From positions 14,130-78,129 of the forward strand of contig JACKBC010000032.1 of assembly GCA_020634755.1 (NCBI GenBank): a DNA stretch of 64,000 nt, written 5' to 3'. Below the pieces are notes generated by a model. It searched no databases. It had not been told where the DNA came from and worked only from the letters and a program-made list of their open reading frames with translations. This document shows positions 42,732-51,169 of this stretch, in pieces (the first letter of the stretch is position 1; each line of letters starts with the position of its first letter). Made by a program: the position numbers and the translations under genes. The DNA is from Caldilineaceae bacterium (GTDB taxonomy: Bacteria; Chloroflexota; Anaerolineae; Caldilineales; Caldilineaceae).

Positions 42732-43337
42732 TTATTGTGCCGGCAGGGGCGGCAACTTATCGTCATAGAGCCATGCCTGGAAAAAGTCCGTTAGATCCTC
42801 CCCACTCACCTCCTCGGCCACGGCGATAAAATCCGCAGTGCCGGCATTGCCGCCTCGATAGCGGGCGTAAAAGGTGCGCAGGAGCGGGAAGAAACGTTCA
42901 TCCCCCAGACGGATGCGCAAGGCGTGGATGGCCATGGGCGCGCGAAAGTAGATGCTATCGTTGTCCAGATCGTGCGCGGTAGCAGGGGCGGCCGGCGGGA
43001 AATCCAAGTCATAGCTGGCAATGCGTTTGACCATTGTTTGCAGAGCTTCAGGTCCCCGGCTCTTTTCGATCCAAAGCCAGCCCAGATAGCCGCCCAAGCC
43101 CTGGATCAGCCAAAGATCCTGCCGCTGGGCAAGGCCCACGCTATTGCCAAAATATTGAAACGAAAGGCCATTCATGACCGCTTCCTCGCCATAATCGGTG
43201 AGTACGGCTAGGCTCAAGATGGAGAGTTCTTGCTGAAAGTTGGCATAGGGCGCCGATCGCGTATGAATCACCACGCTATAGCTGGGAAAGGGATAGGGAC
43301 CGACCACCTCATTGAGCAACGCCAGCATGTCGGGCAT
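42732..43337 (-). pseudogene. M1-type aminopeptidase C-terminal fragment lacking the zinc site
   Basis: This 201-aa frame matches the end of the catalytic domain and beyond of M1 (gluzincin) peptidases: MLALLNEVVGPYPFPSYSVV, ELSILSLAVL, QYFGNSVGLAQRQDLWLIQGL, and the C-terminal SGEDLTDFFQAWLY. The HExxH that should precede QYFGNSV is replaced by NGLSF, so the zinc site is gone. The N-terminal half is missing; the frame stays open upstream to about 43400 without a good start. It is either a decaying gene or a repurposed non-catalytic protein. Confidence 0.7.
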
Positions 43338-43590
43338 ATCACCGTGGTTTGGGGAATGAATGAGCGTGGCGTGCGCATGGCTGTGCGCTGGAATGATAGG
43401 GGGCTTGCCCGAAGTGAGTTGGTGGTGATGAAGGTTGGCAATTATCTTGTGGCTACGCGTTAATTGTGTCTTGTATATGCAACTTCTTTATATCTTTATC
43501 TATTGCCAACTTGGCCATGTTCTCATAAGCTTTGGGGGCAGTATGTAAGAAACGAAGAGATAATCAAGCACAAAAATAGAGGGGTATAGG

Positions 43591-44154
43591 ATGACCATGG
43601 AGATGACTAGCCGCAATATTACGCGTGAGTTAACCGTTCTTGAAGCCATGCTTGGCGAGTTTGAGGATTATATTATTGATGGAGAGGTATTTCGCACGGT
43701 GTTGATTGAAAGTGGCAGCGGCAATCAGCAATATCAAATGTCCAGTGGCGATGTGCTGGCGCGCATTTTCATCCTGCAAGCCATTTATACCAACCTCACC
43801 GGCGAACAAAAAGATATGCTCAACAGCATCGTGACCCAGCTTGAAAAAACCAAACATGAGCTGCCGACCCGTTTTCAACAGCTGCTGCAACGCGAACTCA
43901 AAGCACGGCTGAATATGCTGGAGTGGTCTATGGATGAATCTGACGACGATGATGAGGACGTTCCGTCGCCCGCCGATAAACATAATCTGCGGCGGGTCGT
44001 GGCGATTCGTCAAGAATTGGGTGATAACATTCCCAACGAAACGGCAGAAGAGTTAAGCGCTTTGGAGCAACATTTGCAAGCAGAAATTGACTTAATCCAC
44101 CAGGGGGCGCCAGAGATACCGGACGCGCCGGAAACCCCTGAAGAATCAGACTAA
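43591..44154 (+). CDS. Hypothetical acidic helical protein
   Basis: This 187-aa protein is not recognised. It is almost entirely helical: about residues 8-35 (NITRELTVLEAMLGEFEDYI), 50-110 (helices with LTGEQKDMLNSIVTQLEKTK), a very acidic loop DESDDDDED near 116-124, then HNLRRVVAIRQELGD and LEQHLQAEIDLI, ending in a Pro/Glu/Asp-rich tail. It has no membrane segment. AGGGG 8 nt before the ATG supports the start. It stands alone. Confidence 0.65.
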   Translation: MTMEMTSRNITRELTVLEAMLGEFEDYIIDGEVFRTVLIESGSGNQQYQMSSGDVLARIFILQAIYTNLTGEQKDMLNSIVTQLEKTKHELPTRFQQLLQRELKARLNMLEWSMDESDDDDEDVPSPADKHNLRRVVAIRQELGDNIPNETAEELSALEQHLQAEIDLIHQGAPEIPDAPETPEESD

Positions 44155-44189
44155 GCTGATTGACCGACACATTTAATCTTGCTACCGCG

Positions 44190-44365
44190 CAGATTGTGTG
44201 TTGACTCTGTGCTATGCACAACCGCCAACCTACCAGATTGTGTGTAGGCTCTGTGCTATGCACAACCGCCAACCTACCAGATTGTGTGTTGACTCTGTAC
44301 TACGCACAACCGCCAACCTACCAGATTGTGTGTTGGCTCTGTACTACGCACAACCGCCAACCTAC
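44190..44365. repeat. Minisatellite: four tandem 44-bp units
   Basis: Four head-to-tail copies of a 44-bp unit (CAGATTGTGTGTTGACTCTG, then a TGTGCTATGCACA inverted repeat and ACCGCCAACCTAC) follow the 43591 gene. The units differ by a few transitions (TGCTATGC versus TACTACGC). The period is not a multiple of three and no frame is kept, so it is non-coding. There are no spacers, so it is not CRISPR. Confidence 0.95.
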
Positions 44366-44523
44366 CAGGGCGCAAAGATGGGCAAAGGGTTCCCCAGAAG
44401 ATTCTTCCCTCGCGTTTTCTTGGAAATCTTTGCGGTAAAATAAGATTTGTCAGTCAGCCAGCAGGCTAAGTGAAATTCTGAGTTTTTATATATTGTGGAT
44501 TGAGAAAATAGTACCGGTATTCC

Positions 44524-44556
44524 AGAAGTTCGACTTCTCGGAGAAGTCGAACTTCT
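44524..44556. terminator. Perfect 16-bp inverted repeat (AGAAGTTCGACTTCTC type)
   Basis: AGAAGTTCGACTTCTC and its exact complement are separated by one base. The hairpin lies 55 bp beyond the stop of the GlsB-like gene on the minus strand. A related hairpin (AGAAGTCCGACTT) lies at 61082-61113. It may act as a terminator or be a dispersed palindrome. Confidence 0.6.
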
Positions 44557-44610
44557 AGTTCGGACGCATGAAAGCAGCGCCATACGAAAAGCCGCAAACC
44601 CACGCGCTCT

Positions 44611-44853
44611 TTAGCCTCTAATCATTCGGGCAATGGCAATCAAGATCACGGCGCCCACGACGGCAACAACCAATTCGCCAACAATACCCACCGCCGCTAA
44701 CCCCAGCAGTCGAAATATCACGCTACCCAAAAGGCCGCCGACTAGACCAATGGCAATATTACCAACCACGCCATAGCCATCCCCGCGCATAACCTCACCC
44801 GCGATCCATCCAGCCAGACCACCAATGACAAGTGACAAAATTAAACCTAACAT
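44611..44853 (-). CDS. GlsB/YeaQ/YmgE family stress-response membrane protein
   Basis: This 80-aa protein has three hydrophobic segments full of glycine zippers (LGLILSLVIGGLAGWIAGEV, IAIGLVGGLLGSVIFRLLGL, LVVAVVGAVILIAIARMI). This is the transglycosylase-associated/GlsB family, about 80-90 residues, found in stress-induced inner-membrane proteins of unknown mechanism. The ATG at 44853 has GGAG 8 nt upstream; an upstream in-frame ATG at 44907 adds an unconserved leader. It stands as a single gene. Confidence 0.88.
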   Translation of the reverse strand: MLGLILSLVIGGLAGWIAGEVMRGDGYGVVGNIAIGLVGGLLGSVIFRLLGLAAVGIVGELVVAVVGAVILIAIARMIRG

Positions 44854-45178
44854 ATCTATTCTCCAATCATTTTTAAATCTACCCGTATATTCGGTTGTGA
44901 GCCCCATACTGTCTCTGATAGAACGGTTGGCACAGGGAATTTACGGATAGACGCTTAGTCAGAAGAAAACTGCTGACCATTGAATTTATTGAATTTACGA
45001 ACAGATAGTATGCTTTTTATGCCATGTCTGCCTGTATCCAGCACCTATTTGGGGATATATAAGATGATATAAACACGCACACAATTTTCTCATAGACTTA
45101 TGCAAGCCTCGACTAAAATAGTGTCGAAGGCAAACGGGTTCACGCCGGGCAATCCACAGGCGCTGCGTAAGTCATGTC
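44854..45178. other. Intergenic region with a family-A repeat
   Basis: These 325 bp lie between the channel gene and the GlsB-like gene on the minus strand. They hold the family-A copy 45095-45173. The AT-rich part at 44950-45080 may carry the GlsB promoter. No ORF is supported. Confidence 0.5.
45095..45173. repeat. Dispersed 79-bp inverted-repeat element, family A copy 4
   Basis: It runs from GACTTATGCAAGCCT to AGGCGCTGCGTAAGTC and ends 5 bp from the stop codon of the ion-channel gene. Confidence 0.8.
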
Positions 45179-46051
45179 TCAATCAAGCGCCCGCGGCGTG
45201 ATCCATTTGAGCACCAAGCCGGCAATCACACCGACCGTGACAACCCCCAACGTGCCCAGAATGGCCGCAATGAATTTGCCGGTTGTTGTTATGGGCGTAA
45301 TATCGCCATAGCCAATCGAAGCCGCCGTAATAACGGCCCAGTAGACGCCATCGGTATAGGTAAATAGCCGATATCCTTCATCCCCGATTTCCACATCGGC
45401 CAACTTTTCCACCTGCCGCTGTAGCGCGCCGTTTTCCGCATTGATAAAAAGAAACGGAAAGACGACCATGACCAACAGCACTTGCACAATGAGATATGCA
45501 TATAAGATACGCCGGTTGCGGCTAACCCGGCGTAATTCATATGCACGCGCCAGATGGCGCAACCGACGCAACTCCACATCCGCCATGAGCGAGGATGTGG
45601 GGGCAATCTCTACCAGGCGAAATAGTTGCTCCCATTCTTTTTCCTCTTCCAGGCGCTGCAATTCGCTTTGCAGCAGCTGGCGCACATGCACCTGTACCTG
45701 CGCAGCAACAGATTCAGAGGAAAAGGGAAAACTATAAAGCATATCGCAAAATTCAAGCATCTGGTCGGCTGTTTGCCACCGAACTTGCTCAAAATCGGTG
45801 GCTTCAATATGGCTGACCAGAAAATCTACCACGGCGGCATCTTGCAGCAACGACGGATTTTCTTGGATCAGCAGCAAAATGGCCAGGCGCGTCTGCGCGG
45901 CCAGCGTTTCATCGCCCTGGTTCTGGCTGAAAAAAGTGATTAAGGCATCACTTTTGCTCTCCTCAGCTTTGCCCAAGGCAACCTGTAAATCATTCAGGAT
46001 GGGAACAAGCTGTGACTGCTGTAAATTTTTGCGGTTTTTGATCAGCTGCAT
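45179..46051 (-). CDS. Two-helix potassium channel family protein
   Basis: This 290-aa protein has a soluble helical N-terminal domain (about residues 1-180), then a first membrane helix (ILYAYLIVQVLLVMVVFPFLF), a pore helix with selectivity filter TAASIGYGDI, and a second helix (FIAAILGTLGVVTVGVIAGLVL). This is the Ion_trans_2 (KcsA-like) layout, and GYGD is the K+ filter. The long N-terminal domain is not recognised; it could be a gating or assembly module. A tetramer in the cytoplasmic membrane is expected. It stands alone. Confidence 0.85.
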   Translation of the reverse strand: MQLIKNRKNLQQSQLVPILNDLQVALGKAEESKSDALITFFSQNQGDETLAAQTRLAILLLIQENPSLLQDAAVVDFLVSHIEATDFEQVRWQTADQMLEFCDMLYSFPFSSESVAAQVQVHVRQLLQSELQRLEEEKEWEQLFRLVEIAPTSSLMADVELRRLRHLARAYELRRVSRNRRILYAYLIVQVLLVMVVFPFLFINAENGALQRQVEKLADVEIGDEGYRLFTYTDGVYWAVITAASIGYGDITPITTTGKFIAAILGTLGVVTVGVIAGLVLKWITPRALD

Positions 46052-46268
46052 TTAATAGTGAATTGAAATCGTACTGCATAACTCTTGCAAACACGCCACA
46101 TCATATCCCAAACCGTATACGGATTACATGTGTCAAGATATAACCTAACGACCTACACAAAGTCATAAATTCCGCTGTGTGAAGAGGATTTGTACCTACT
46201 CGCTAACCCTAGCTGCCATTCAGTAAAGGGCGCTTTGAGTGCAACGCACTCTTGCGAACGTGATCAAA

Positions 46269-47276
46269 TCACTTGCAGCCCGTCAGCGCCCCACAAAAGA
46301 AATCTACCAGCCGCGTCTCGAACTCATCGGGAAACACCGCCGCAGCCCGCACATGATCCGCACCCGGCACGTACCAGAATGTCACGTTGGCGCCAACCGC
46401 TTGCGCCGCGGCCTCCAGCTGCTGGCTGTGATGCACGGCCACCCGTTTGTCCGCCGTGCCGTGGACCACAAAAACTGGCCGGTTGCCAAGCTGCTGAATC
46501 TCTACCAATGGGTTGCGGGCCACAATGTTTTGCCCCGTCAACAGCCGCGCCATCACAATGCCGCCCGGCGCCAGCCAACTGGGGTAGCCCACGCGCGCCA
46601 ATTCTTCGCGAATTACCTGGGGCAAATTAGCAATGGGCGAATTGAGAAAGAGCGCCGCCATGCGCGGCTCGTCGGCAAAGGCATAAAGCGCCGTGGCCCC
46701 ACCCAGCGAATTCCCCGATACCCCAATGCGGTCGGGCGTAAAGCCCTTGTCAGCAATCAGCCAGTCCCAGGCTCCCTCAATATCCAGGTACTCATCCGCG
46801 CCCACGGTGGAATAGCCATCGTCCACAGCCGAATCGCCGGTCTCGTGTAGATCCAGCAGCAGCACGTTAAAGCCGTGATGCCACAGCATCCCCGCCGGCA
46901 CCAGCACCGCTTGCGCATATTTACAGCCCCCCAGTCCATCCACCAATATAACGGCGGGGGCTTCAGGATTGCCCGCCATATACCAGCCCGAAAGTTCAAT
47001 GCCCGGGTTGCGGCTGGGAAAGGTCACCGTCTCGTACGCATCCATAAAGTAGCTGGCCCAATCCATCTCCGGCCACATGCTCACATTGGTAAAATGATCG
47101 GGACGGTTGCCAAAGTGCTGCTCACACGAATGACTCACATCTCCCAGTTGCGTGTAAACTCTATAGCCCACATAAAAATAGAGCGCGGTCAATAACACCA
47201 GAACCAGCACCCCAATCGTTACCAGGCGGCGCCAATGGCGCCGCGATTCACGGGGCGAAATCGTCAAATGAGCCAT
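46269..47276 (-). CDS. Membrane-anchored alpha/beta hydrolase
   Basis: This 335-aa protein has an N-terminal anchor (LVTIGVLVLVLLTALYFYVG, about residues 20-40) and an alpha/beta-hydrolase domain. The nucleophile elbow is GVSGNSLGG, the acid comes from the HGTADKRV loop, and the histidine lies in GADHVRAA. An early LVDGLGG carries the oxyanion loop. It would be an esterase or peptidase facing outside the membrane; the substrate is unknown. It is divergent from the M42 peptidase, with a family-B repeat between them. Confidence 0.82.
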   Translation of the reverse strand: MAHLTISPRESRRHWRRLVTIGVLVLVLLTALYFYVGYRVYTQLGDVSHSCEQHFGNRPDHFTNVSMWPEMDWASYFMDAYETVTFPSRNPGIELSGWYMAGNPEAPAVILVDGLGGCKYAQAVLVPAGMLWHHGFNVLLLDLHETGDSAVDDGYSTVGADEYLDIEGAWDWLIADKGFTPDRIGVSGNSLGGATALYAFADEPRMAALFLNSPIANLPQVIREELARVGYPSWLAPGGIVMARLLTGQNIVARNPLVEIQQLGNRPVFVVHGTADKRVAVHHSQQLEAAAQAVGANVTFWYVPGADHVRAAAVFPDEFETRLVDFFCGALTGCK

Positions 47277-47400
47277 AAGTCACGTCCTATCTTGTGGCGA
47301 CAGGCTGTTTTTGTGCTTTGCCCATAGCCGCTTGCACATCGTATAATGGAAGGAACTCCTATTATACATTTATGTCTCCCCTTTTTTACAAGTCAACGTA

Positions 47401-47490
47401 TAACTCACGGTACGCAGCGGCAGCCAGTCTGCCAGAGTGAAACAGGAACGTCGGCGAGCCGACTTACCTCCAGGCTTGCGTAACATAAGA
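47401..47490. repeat. Dispersed 90-bp inverted-repeat element, family B copy 3
   Basis: It starts TAACTCACGGTACGCAGC, has the internal GTCGGCGAGCCGAC palindrome and ends CAGGCTTGCGTAACATAAG. It sits 22 bp before the M42 peptidase start and so separates that gene from any promoter further upstream. Confidence 0.85.
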
Positions 47491-47512
47491 TATAATATAG
47501 AAAGGCCACGCA

Positions 47513-48556
47513 ATGGAATTGCTCAAAGAACTATGCGAAACTCCCGGTATCCCCGGTTTTGAGGATCGGCTGCGGGCCATTGTGCGCCGCGAATTAACGC
47601 CCGTGGTGGATGACGTGCGCGTCGACGCCCTGGGCAACTTGGTGGCCATCAAAAAACAGGCCAATGCCCCCAAGCTGATGATTGCCGCCCACATGGACGA
47701 GATCGGCTTTGTGGTCAACTATATTGATGAGAAAAAGGGCTGGCTGCGGCTGGTGGGCCTGGGCGGTCACGACCCACGCAACATGGTGGCGCAGCGCGTC
47801 ACCGTTTCCACGCCGGCGCGCGACCTACCCGGCATTCTCTACCCGGGCATCAAGCCGCCCCACATTCAGACCGACGAAGACCGCAATAAGCAGCCCAAAG
47901 TGAGCGATTTCTTTGTAGATTTGGGCTTGCCGGCGGCAAAGGTAAAAGAGTTGGTGCCCATCGGCGCATTTGTCACGCTGCAGCGCGAATTTGCCGAAAT
48001 CGGCGACTGCGTCTCCTGCAAGGCGCTGGATGACCGGGTGGCGCTCTATGTGATGATCCGCGCCGTGCAGCAGGCAACCAGCTTTGGCTTTGAAGTTTAC
48101 GCCGTGGCCACCACGCAAGAAGAAGTGGGTCTGCGCGGCGCCACCACCAGCGCATTCGACGTGGCGCCCGACGTGGGCATTGCCATTGATGTGACCCTGT
48201 CCGCCGATATTCCCGGCATCCCCGAACATGAGCGGGTGACGCAGGTGGGGGCAGGAACGGCCATTAAACTGCTCGATTCCTCAACCATTTCGCATCCCAA
48301 GCTGGTGGCCCATTTGCAAAAGCTAGCCAACCAGCGCAACATTCCCTGGCAGCACGAAATTTTGCCGCGCGGTGGCACCGATGCCGGCGCCATGCAGCGC
48401 GTGCGCAGCGGCGCCCCGGTCGGCACCATCTCCATTCCCACCCGCTACATCCACTCATCGGTGGAAATGGTCAGCAAGGCCGATGTGCAGGCCAGCATCG
48501 ATCTGCTTACAGCCTTTATTGAAGAGGGGGCGCAAGCGGATCTGTCTTTATATTGA
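47513..48556 (+). CDS. M42 family metallo-aminopeptidase
   Basis: This 347-aa cytoplasmic enzyme belongs to the glutamyl aminopeptidase/TET family, which removes N-terminal residues from peptides as dodecamers. Zinc and catalytic motifs are visible: AAHMDEIGF, LDDRVALY, TTQEEVGLRG (catalytic Glu, zinc Glu), AIDVTLSADIPG, RGGTDAGAM and YIHSSVEM. Length is normal. AGAAAGGC upstream may serve as a weak ribosome-binding site. Two dehydrogenase genes follow 39 bp and about 1.25 kb later on the same strand, so it may lead an operon. Confidence 0.92.
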   Translation: MELLKELCETPGIPGFEDRLRAIVRRELTPVVDDVRVDALGNLVAIKKQANAPKLMIAAHMDEIGFVVNYIDEKKGWLRLVGLGGHDPRNMVAQRVTVSTPARDLPGILYPGIKPPHIQTDEDRNKQPKVSDFFVDLGLPAAKVKELVPIGAFVTLQREFAEIGDCVSCKALDDRVALYVMIRAVQQATSFGFEVYAVATTQEEVGLRGATTSAFDVAPDVGIAIDVTLSADIPGIPEHERVTQVGAGTAIKLLDSSTISHPKLVAHLQKLANQRNIPWQHEILPRGGTDAGAMQRVRSGAPVGTISIPTRYIHSSVEMVSKADVQASIDLLTAFIEEGAQADLSLY

Positions 48557-48595
48557 AAAATCAACGCAAGCAACGCGAATAAAGGAGAAACCAGC

Positions 48596-49645
48596 ATGGC
48601 CCGTACAGGTAGAGTTGTGGTAGCCAACGGTCAAAATTTTGACGTGCGCGAATATCCGGTGGCCGATCCCGGTCCTGGCGCCATTTTGCTGCGCCAAGAA
48701 TTGGCCGGCATCTGTGGCACCGATCTGCACATGTGGCAAAAAGGCATCCCCGATGACATGGTGCTCGGTCACGAAAATGTGGGCATTGTCGAAGCCATTG
48801 GCAAAGATGTCAAAAGTGACTTTGTCGGCAAACCCATTCAGGAGGGAGACCGCATAATTTTTGCGCCGGGCACGCCCAACGGCGCCTATGGCTTTAAACA
48901 TCCTGAAGAGGAACCCCATTTTCACGGTGGCTTTGCCGATTATATTTCGCTTGCACTGGCCGACACCTGCTTCCTCAAAACCAGCGCCCCGCCGGAAGTG
49001 GCTGTGCTCACCGAACCATTTACCGTGGGCGTCCATGCGGTTATGCGGGGCGATGTGAAAATTGGCGACACGGTAATCGTACAGGGCTCGGGCGCCATCG
49101 GGCTGGTCACGCTGATCTGCGCCAAAATCAGCGGCGCGGCCAACATCATCATGGTGGGCGGACCGGCGGACCGGCTGGAGCTGGCCAAACGCATGGGCGC
49201 CGATGTGACCATCGACATTGAAAAAGTGCCCGCGGTGGAAGAGCGCATGGAGCTGGTTCTTTCGCACACGCCCAACAAAGCAGGCGCCGATGTGGTCTTT
49301 GAATGTGCTGGTTTTCTGCCCGCCACGCCGGAAGGGTTGCGCTACGTCAAGCGCAGCGGCACCTTTGTGGAAGTGGGTCACTTTATCGACATGGGCTCCA
49401 TTGAGCTGAACATCAACCAATTGCTCATGCGCAAAAACATGCGGCTGGAAGCCATCTGGGGCAGCGGACGCGAACACTTTGTGCGCGGGCTGCCCATTCT
49501 GGAAAAGAACGAATTCCCCTTTGCGGACATGGTGAGCCACGTGCTGCCGCTGGAGCGCGTCAAAGAGGGCTTCGATGCGCTCAACGGCACCTATCGGCTG
49601 GGCGATGAGACGGTGATCAAGATCGTAATGGGGTCGCAGGCGTAG
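48596..49645 (+). CDS. Zinc-type MDR alcohol dehydrogenase, first of two paralogues
   Basis: This 349-aa medium-chain dehydrogenase has the catalytic-zinc motifs ICGTDLHMW and GHENVGIVE and the NAD-binding QGSGAIGLVT. The four-cysteine structural-zinc lobe of classical members is absent: the corresponding loop is PGTPNGAYGFKHPEEEPHFH. AAAGGAG lies 11 nt before the ATG. The downstream paralogue (49806-50846) is more than half identical by eye. It would oxidise an alcohol or polyol; the substrate is unknown. Confidence 0.88.
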   Translation: MARTGRVVVANGQNFDVREYPVADPGPGAILLRQELAGICGTDLHMWQKGIPDDMVLGHENVGIVEAIGKDVKSDFVGKPIQEGDRIIFAPGTPNGAYGFKHPEEEPHFHGGFADYISLALADTCFLKTSAPPEVAVLTEPFTVGVHAVMRGDVKIGDTVIVQGSGAIGLVTLICAKISGAANIIMVGGPADRLELAKRMGADVTIDIEKVPAVEERMELVLSHTPNKAGADVVFECAGFLPATPEGLRYVKRSGTFVEVGHFIDMGSIELNINQLLMRKNMRLEAIWGSGREHFVRGLPILEKNEFPFADMVSHVLPLERVKEGFDALNGTYRLGDETVIKIVMGSQA

Positions 49646-49805
49646 AGATTTACGATTTAGGATGTACGAAGTACGATCTGAAATAGACTAAAATAGAACA
49701 CTGATTGAACTGATTCGATGGATCGGCACTGTTCTTTGATTTTCAGGTCCTTCCAATCTGTCCGATCAGTATACTCTGTGTTCATATATAAAGAAGGAGG
49801 CTATC

Positions 49806-50846
49806 ATGGCCAAGACGGGACGCGTTGTGGTGACGCATGGTCAAGCGTTTGAGGTGCGTGAATATAATGTGCCGGATCCGGCGCCGGGATCGATTTTGAT
49901 GCGGCAGGAATTGGGCGGCATTTGCGGCACGGATTTGCACAATTGGCAAAAAGGCATCGAGACGCCCACGTTGATGGGTCATGAAAATGTGGGCATTATT
50001 GAGGCGCTGGGGGCGGGCGTTAAGACCGACTATCTGGGCAATCCGCTTCACGAAGGCGATCGGCTGGTCTTTCATCCACGCAACGGCGGCATGGCTTATG
50101 GTTTCCGCGGACCAGATGAACCGTTTAGCGGCGGCTTTGCCGATTACATCTACTTGAACGACCCCCAGAGCTGCTACATTAAATCGGCCAAACCGGCCAA
50201 AGTGGGTGTGCTGGCCGAGCCCTTTACCGTGGGCGTACACGCGGTCATGCGCGCCGGCGTGCAGCTTGGCGACACAGTGATCGTGCAGGGTTCTGGCGCC
50301 ATCGGCTTGATGACATTGATTGCGGCCAAATTGGCCGGGGCAGCGCACCTCATTATCATCGGCGGCCCGCCAGAGCGGCTGACGCTGGCCCAAAAGCTGG
50401 GCGCCCACGTCACGATTGACATTGGCCAGGTGCGCAGCGTCGAAGAGCGGCGGGCGCTGATTATGCAAGAGACGCGCGGCAAGGGCGCCGACGTGGTTTT
50501 TGAATGCGCTGGTTTTCTGCCCGCCTTTCCCGAAGGGCTCAGCTATGTGCGTGAGGACGGCACCTTTATTGAAGTGGGTCACTTTGTGGATGTGGGTGAG
50601 GTAATGGTCAATCCCAACCAGCATTTCCTGCGCCCCAATTTGCGGCTGGAAGGCATTTGGGGCAGCCGTCATCATCACTTTGTACGCGCCGTGGCCGTCA
50701 TGGAAAGCAGCGATGTGCCCTTTGCCGACATGGTCAGCCACGTGCTGCCGCTGGAACAGGTGGCTGACGGCTTCGAAGCGCTGGATGGAGCGTATCAGCT
50801 GGATGGCGAAACGGTGTTTAAGATTGCGGTGGGGGCGGCGGTTTAA
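49806..50846 (+). CDS. Zinc-type MDR alcohol dehydrogenase, second paralogue
   Basis: This 346-aa protein is a tandem duplicate of the upstream gene, sharing ICGTDLHNWQKG, GHENVGIIEALG, QGSGAIGLMT, GADVVFECAGFLP and the end ADMVSHVLPLEQV. It also lacks the structural-zinc cysteines (loop HPRNGGMAYGFRGPDEPFS). AGAAGGAGG lies 8 nt before the ATG. The 160-bp gap to the first copy holds a low-complexity TTTACGATT stretch, so it could have its own promoter. The two copies may form heteromers or act on related substrates. Confidence 0.88.
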   Translation: MAKTGRVVVTHGQAFEVREYNVPDPAPGSILMRQELGGICGTDLHNWQKGIETPTLMGHENVGIIEALGAGVKTDYLGNPLHEGDRLVFHPRNGGMAYGFRGPDEPFSGGFADYIYLNDPQSCYIKSAKPAKVGVLAEPFTVGVHAVMRAGVQLGDTVIVQGSGAIGLMTLIAAKLAGAAHLIIIGGPPERLTLAQKLGAHVTIDIGQVRSVEERRALIMQETRGKGADVVFECAGFLPAFPEGLSYVREDGTFIEVGHFVDVGEVMVNPNQHFLRPNLRLEGIWGSRHHHFVRAVAVMESSDVPFADMVSHVLPLEQVADGFEALDGAYQLDGETVFKIAVGAAV

Positions 50847-51169
50847 GGATTATTGCGTATGGCGTCGTGCGTGTACTGGTTGAGGATCTGGGTGAGTGGC
50901 GAGTAGCTCTGCTGGTAGAGACTATTACCGATTAGAGGCTTGCAACGTCGTCAGAAGCTGTCTGAAAAGGTGGTTGAGGTGTATCACATTCCGGGAAAGG
51001 GCCACGCAATCCTGGTCACATCATGCGCAATTGGCCCTTTCCCGGAATATTTTTGGACCCCATTGTGACTTTTCACACAGCTTCTCAGATTATAAACCGG
51101 TACACGCAACACGCAACAAAACGAGCTCTGCATACAATTGACCAATCAAACGACCCCAAACGCGCTCAA
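50847..51169. other. Intergenic region with a family-D motif and a MITE-like element
   Basis: These 323 bp between convergent genes hold a family-D stretch (50852-50890), the MITE-like element 50953-51085 and an inverted D stretch (51098-51115). No gene was found. Confidence 0.6.
50953..51085. mobile_element. 133-bp MITE-like element
   Basis: The terminal inverted repeats are AGAAGCTGTCTGAAAAG and, as complement, AGAAGCTGTGTGAAAAG (one mismatch). Inside is a second inverted pair, TTCCGGGAAAGGGCCA and TGGCCCTTTCCCGGAA. There is no coding capacity. This looks like a non-autonomous derivative of an IS whose transposase is elsewhere; the IS family is not identified. Confidence 0.8.

Noticed and set aside
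44190..44365. Tandem repeats considered as a CRISPR array
   Set aside because: The 44-bp units are contiguous, with no unique spacers and no cas genes nearby.
48548..49540. 330-codon minus-strand ORF
   Set aside because: Antisense to the first MDR dehydrogenase; same situation at 49782-50741.
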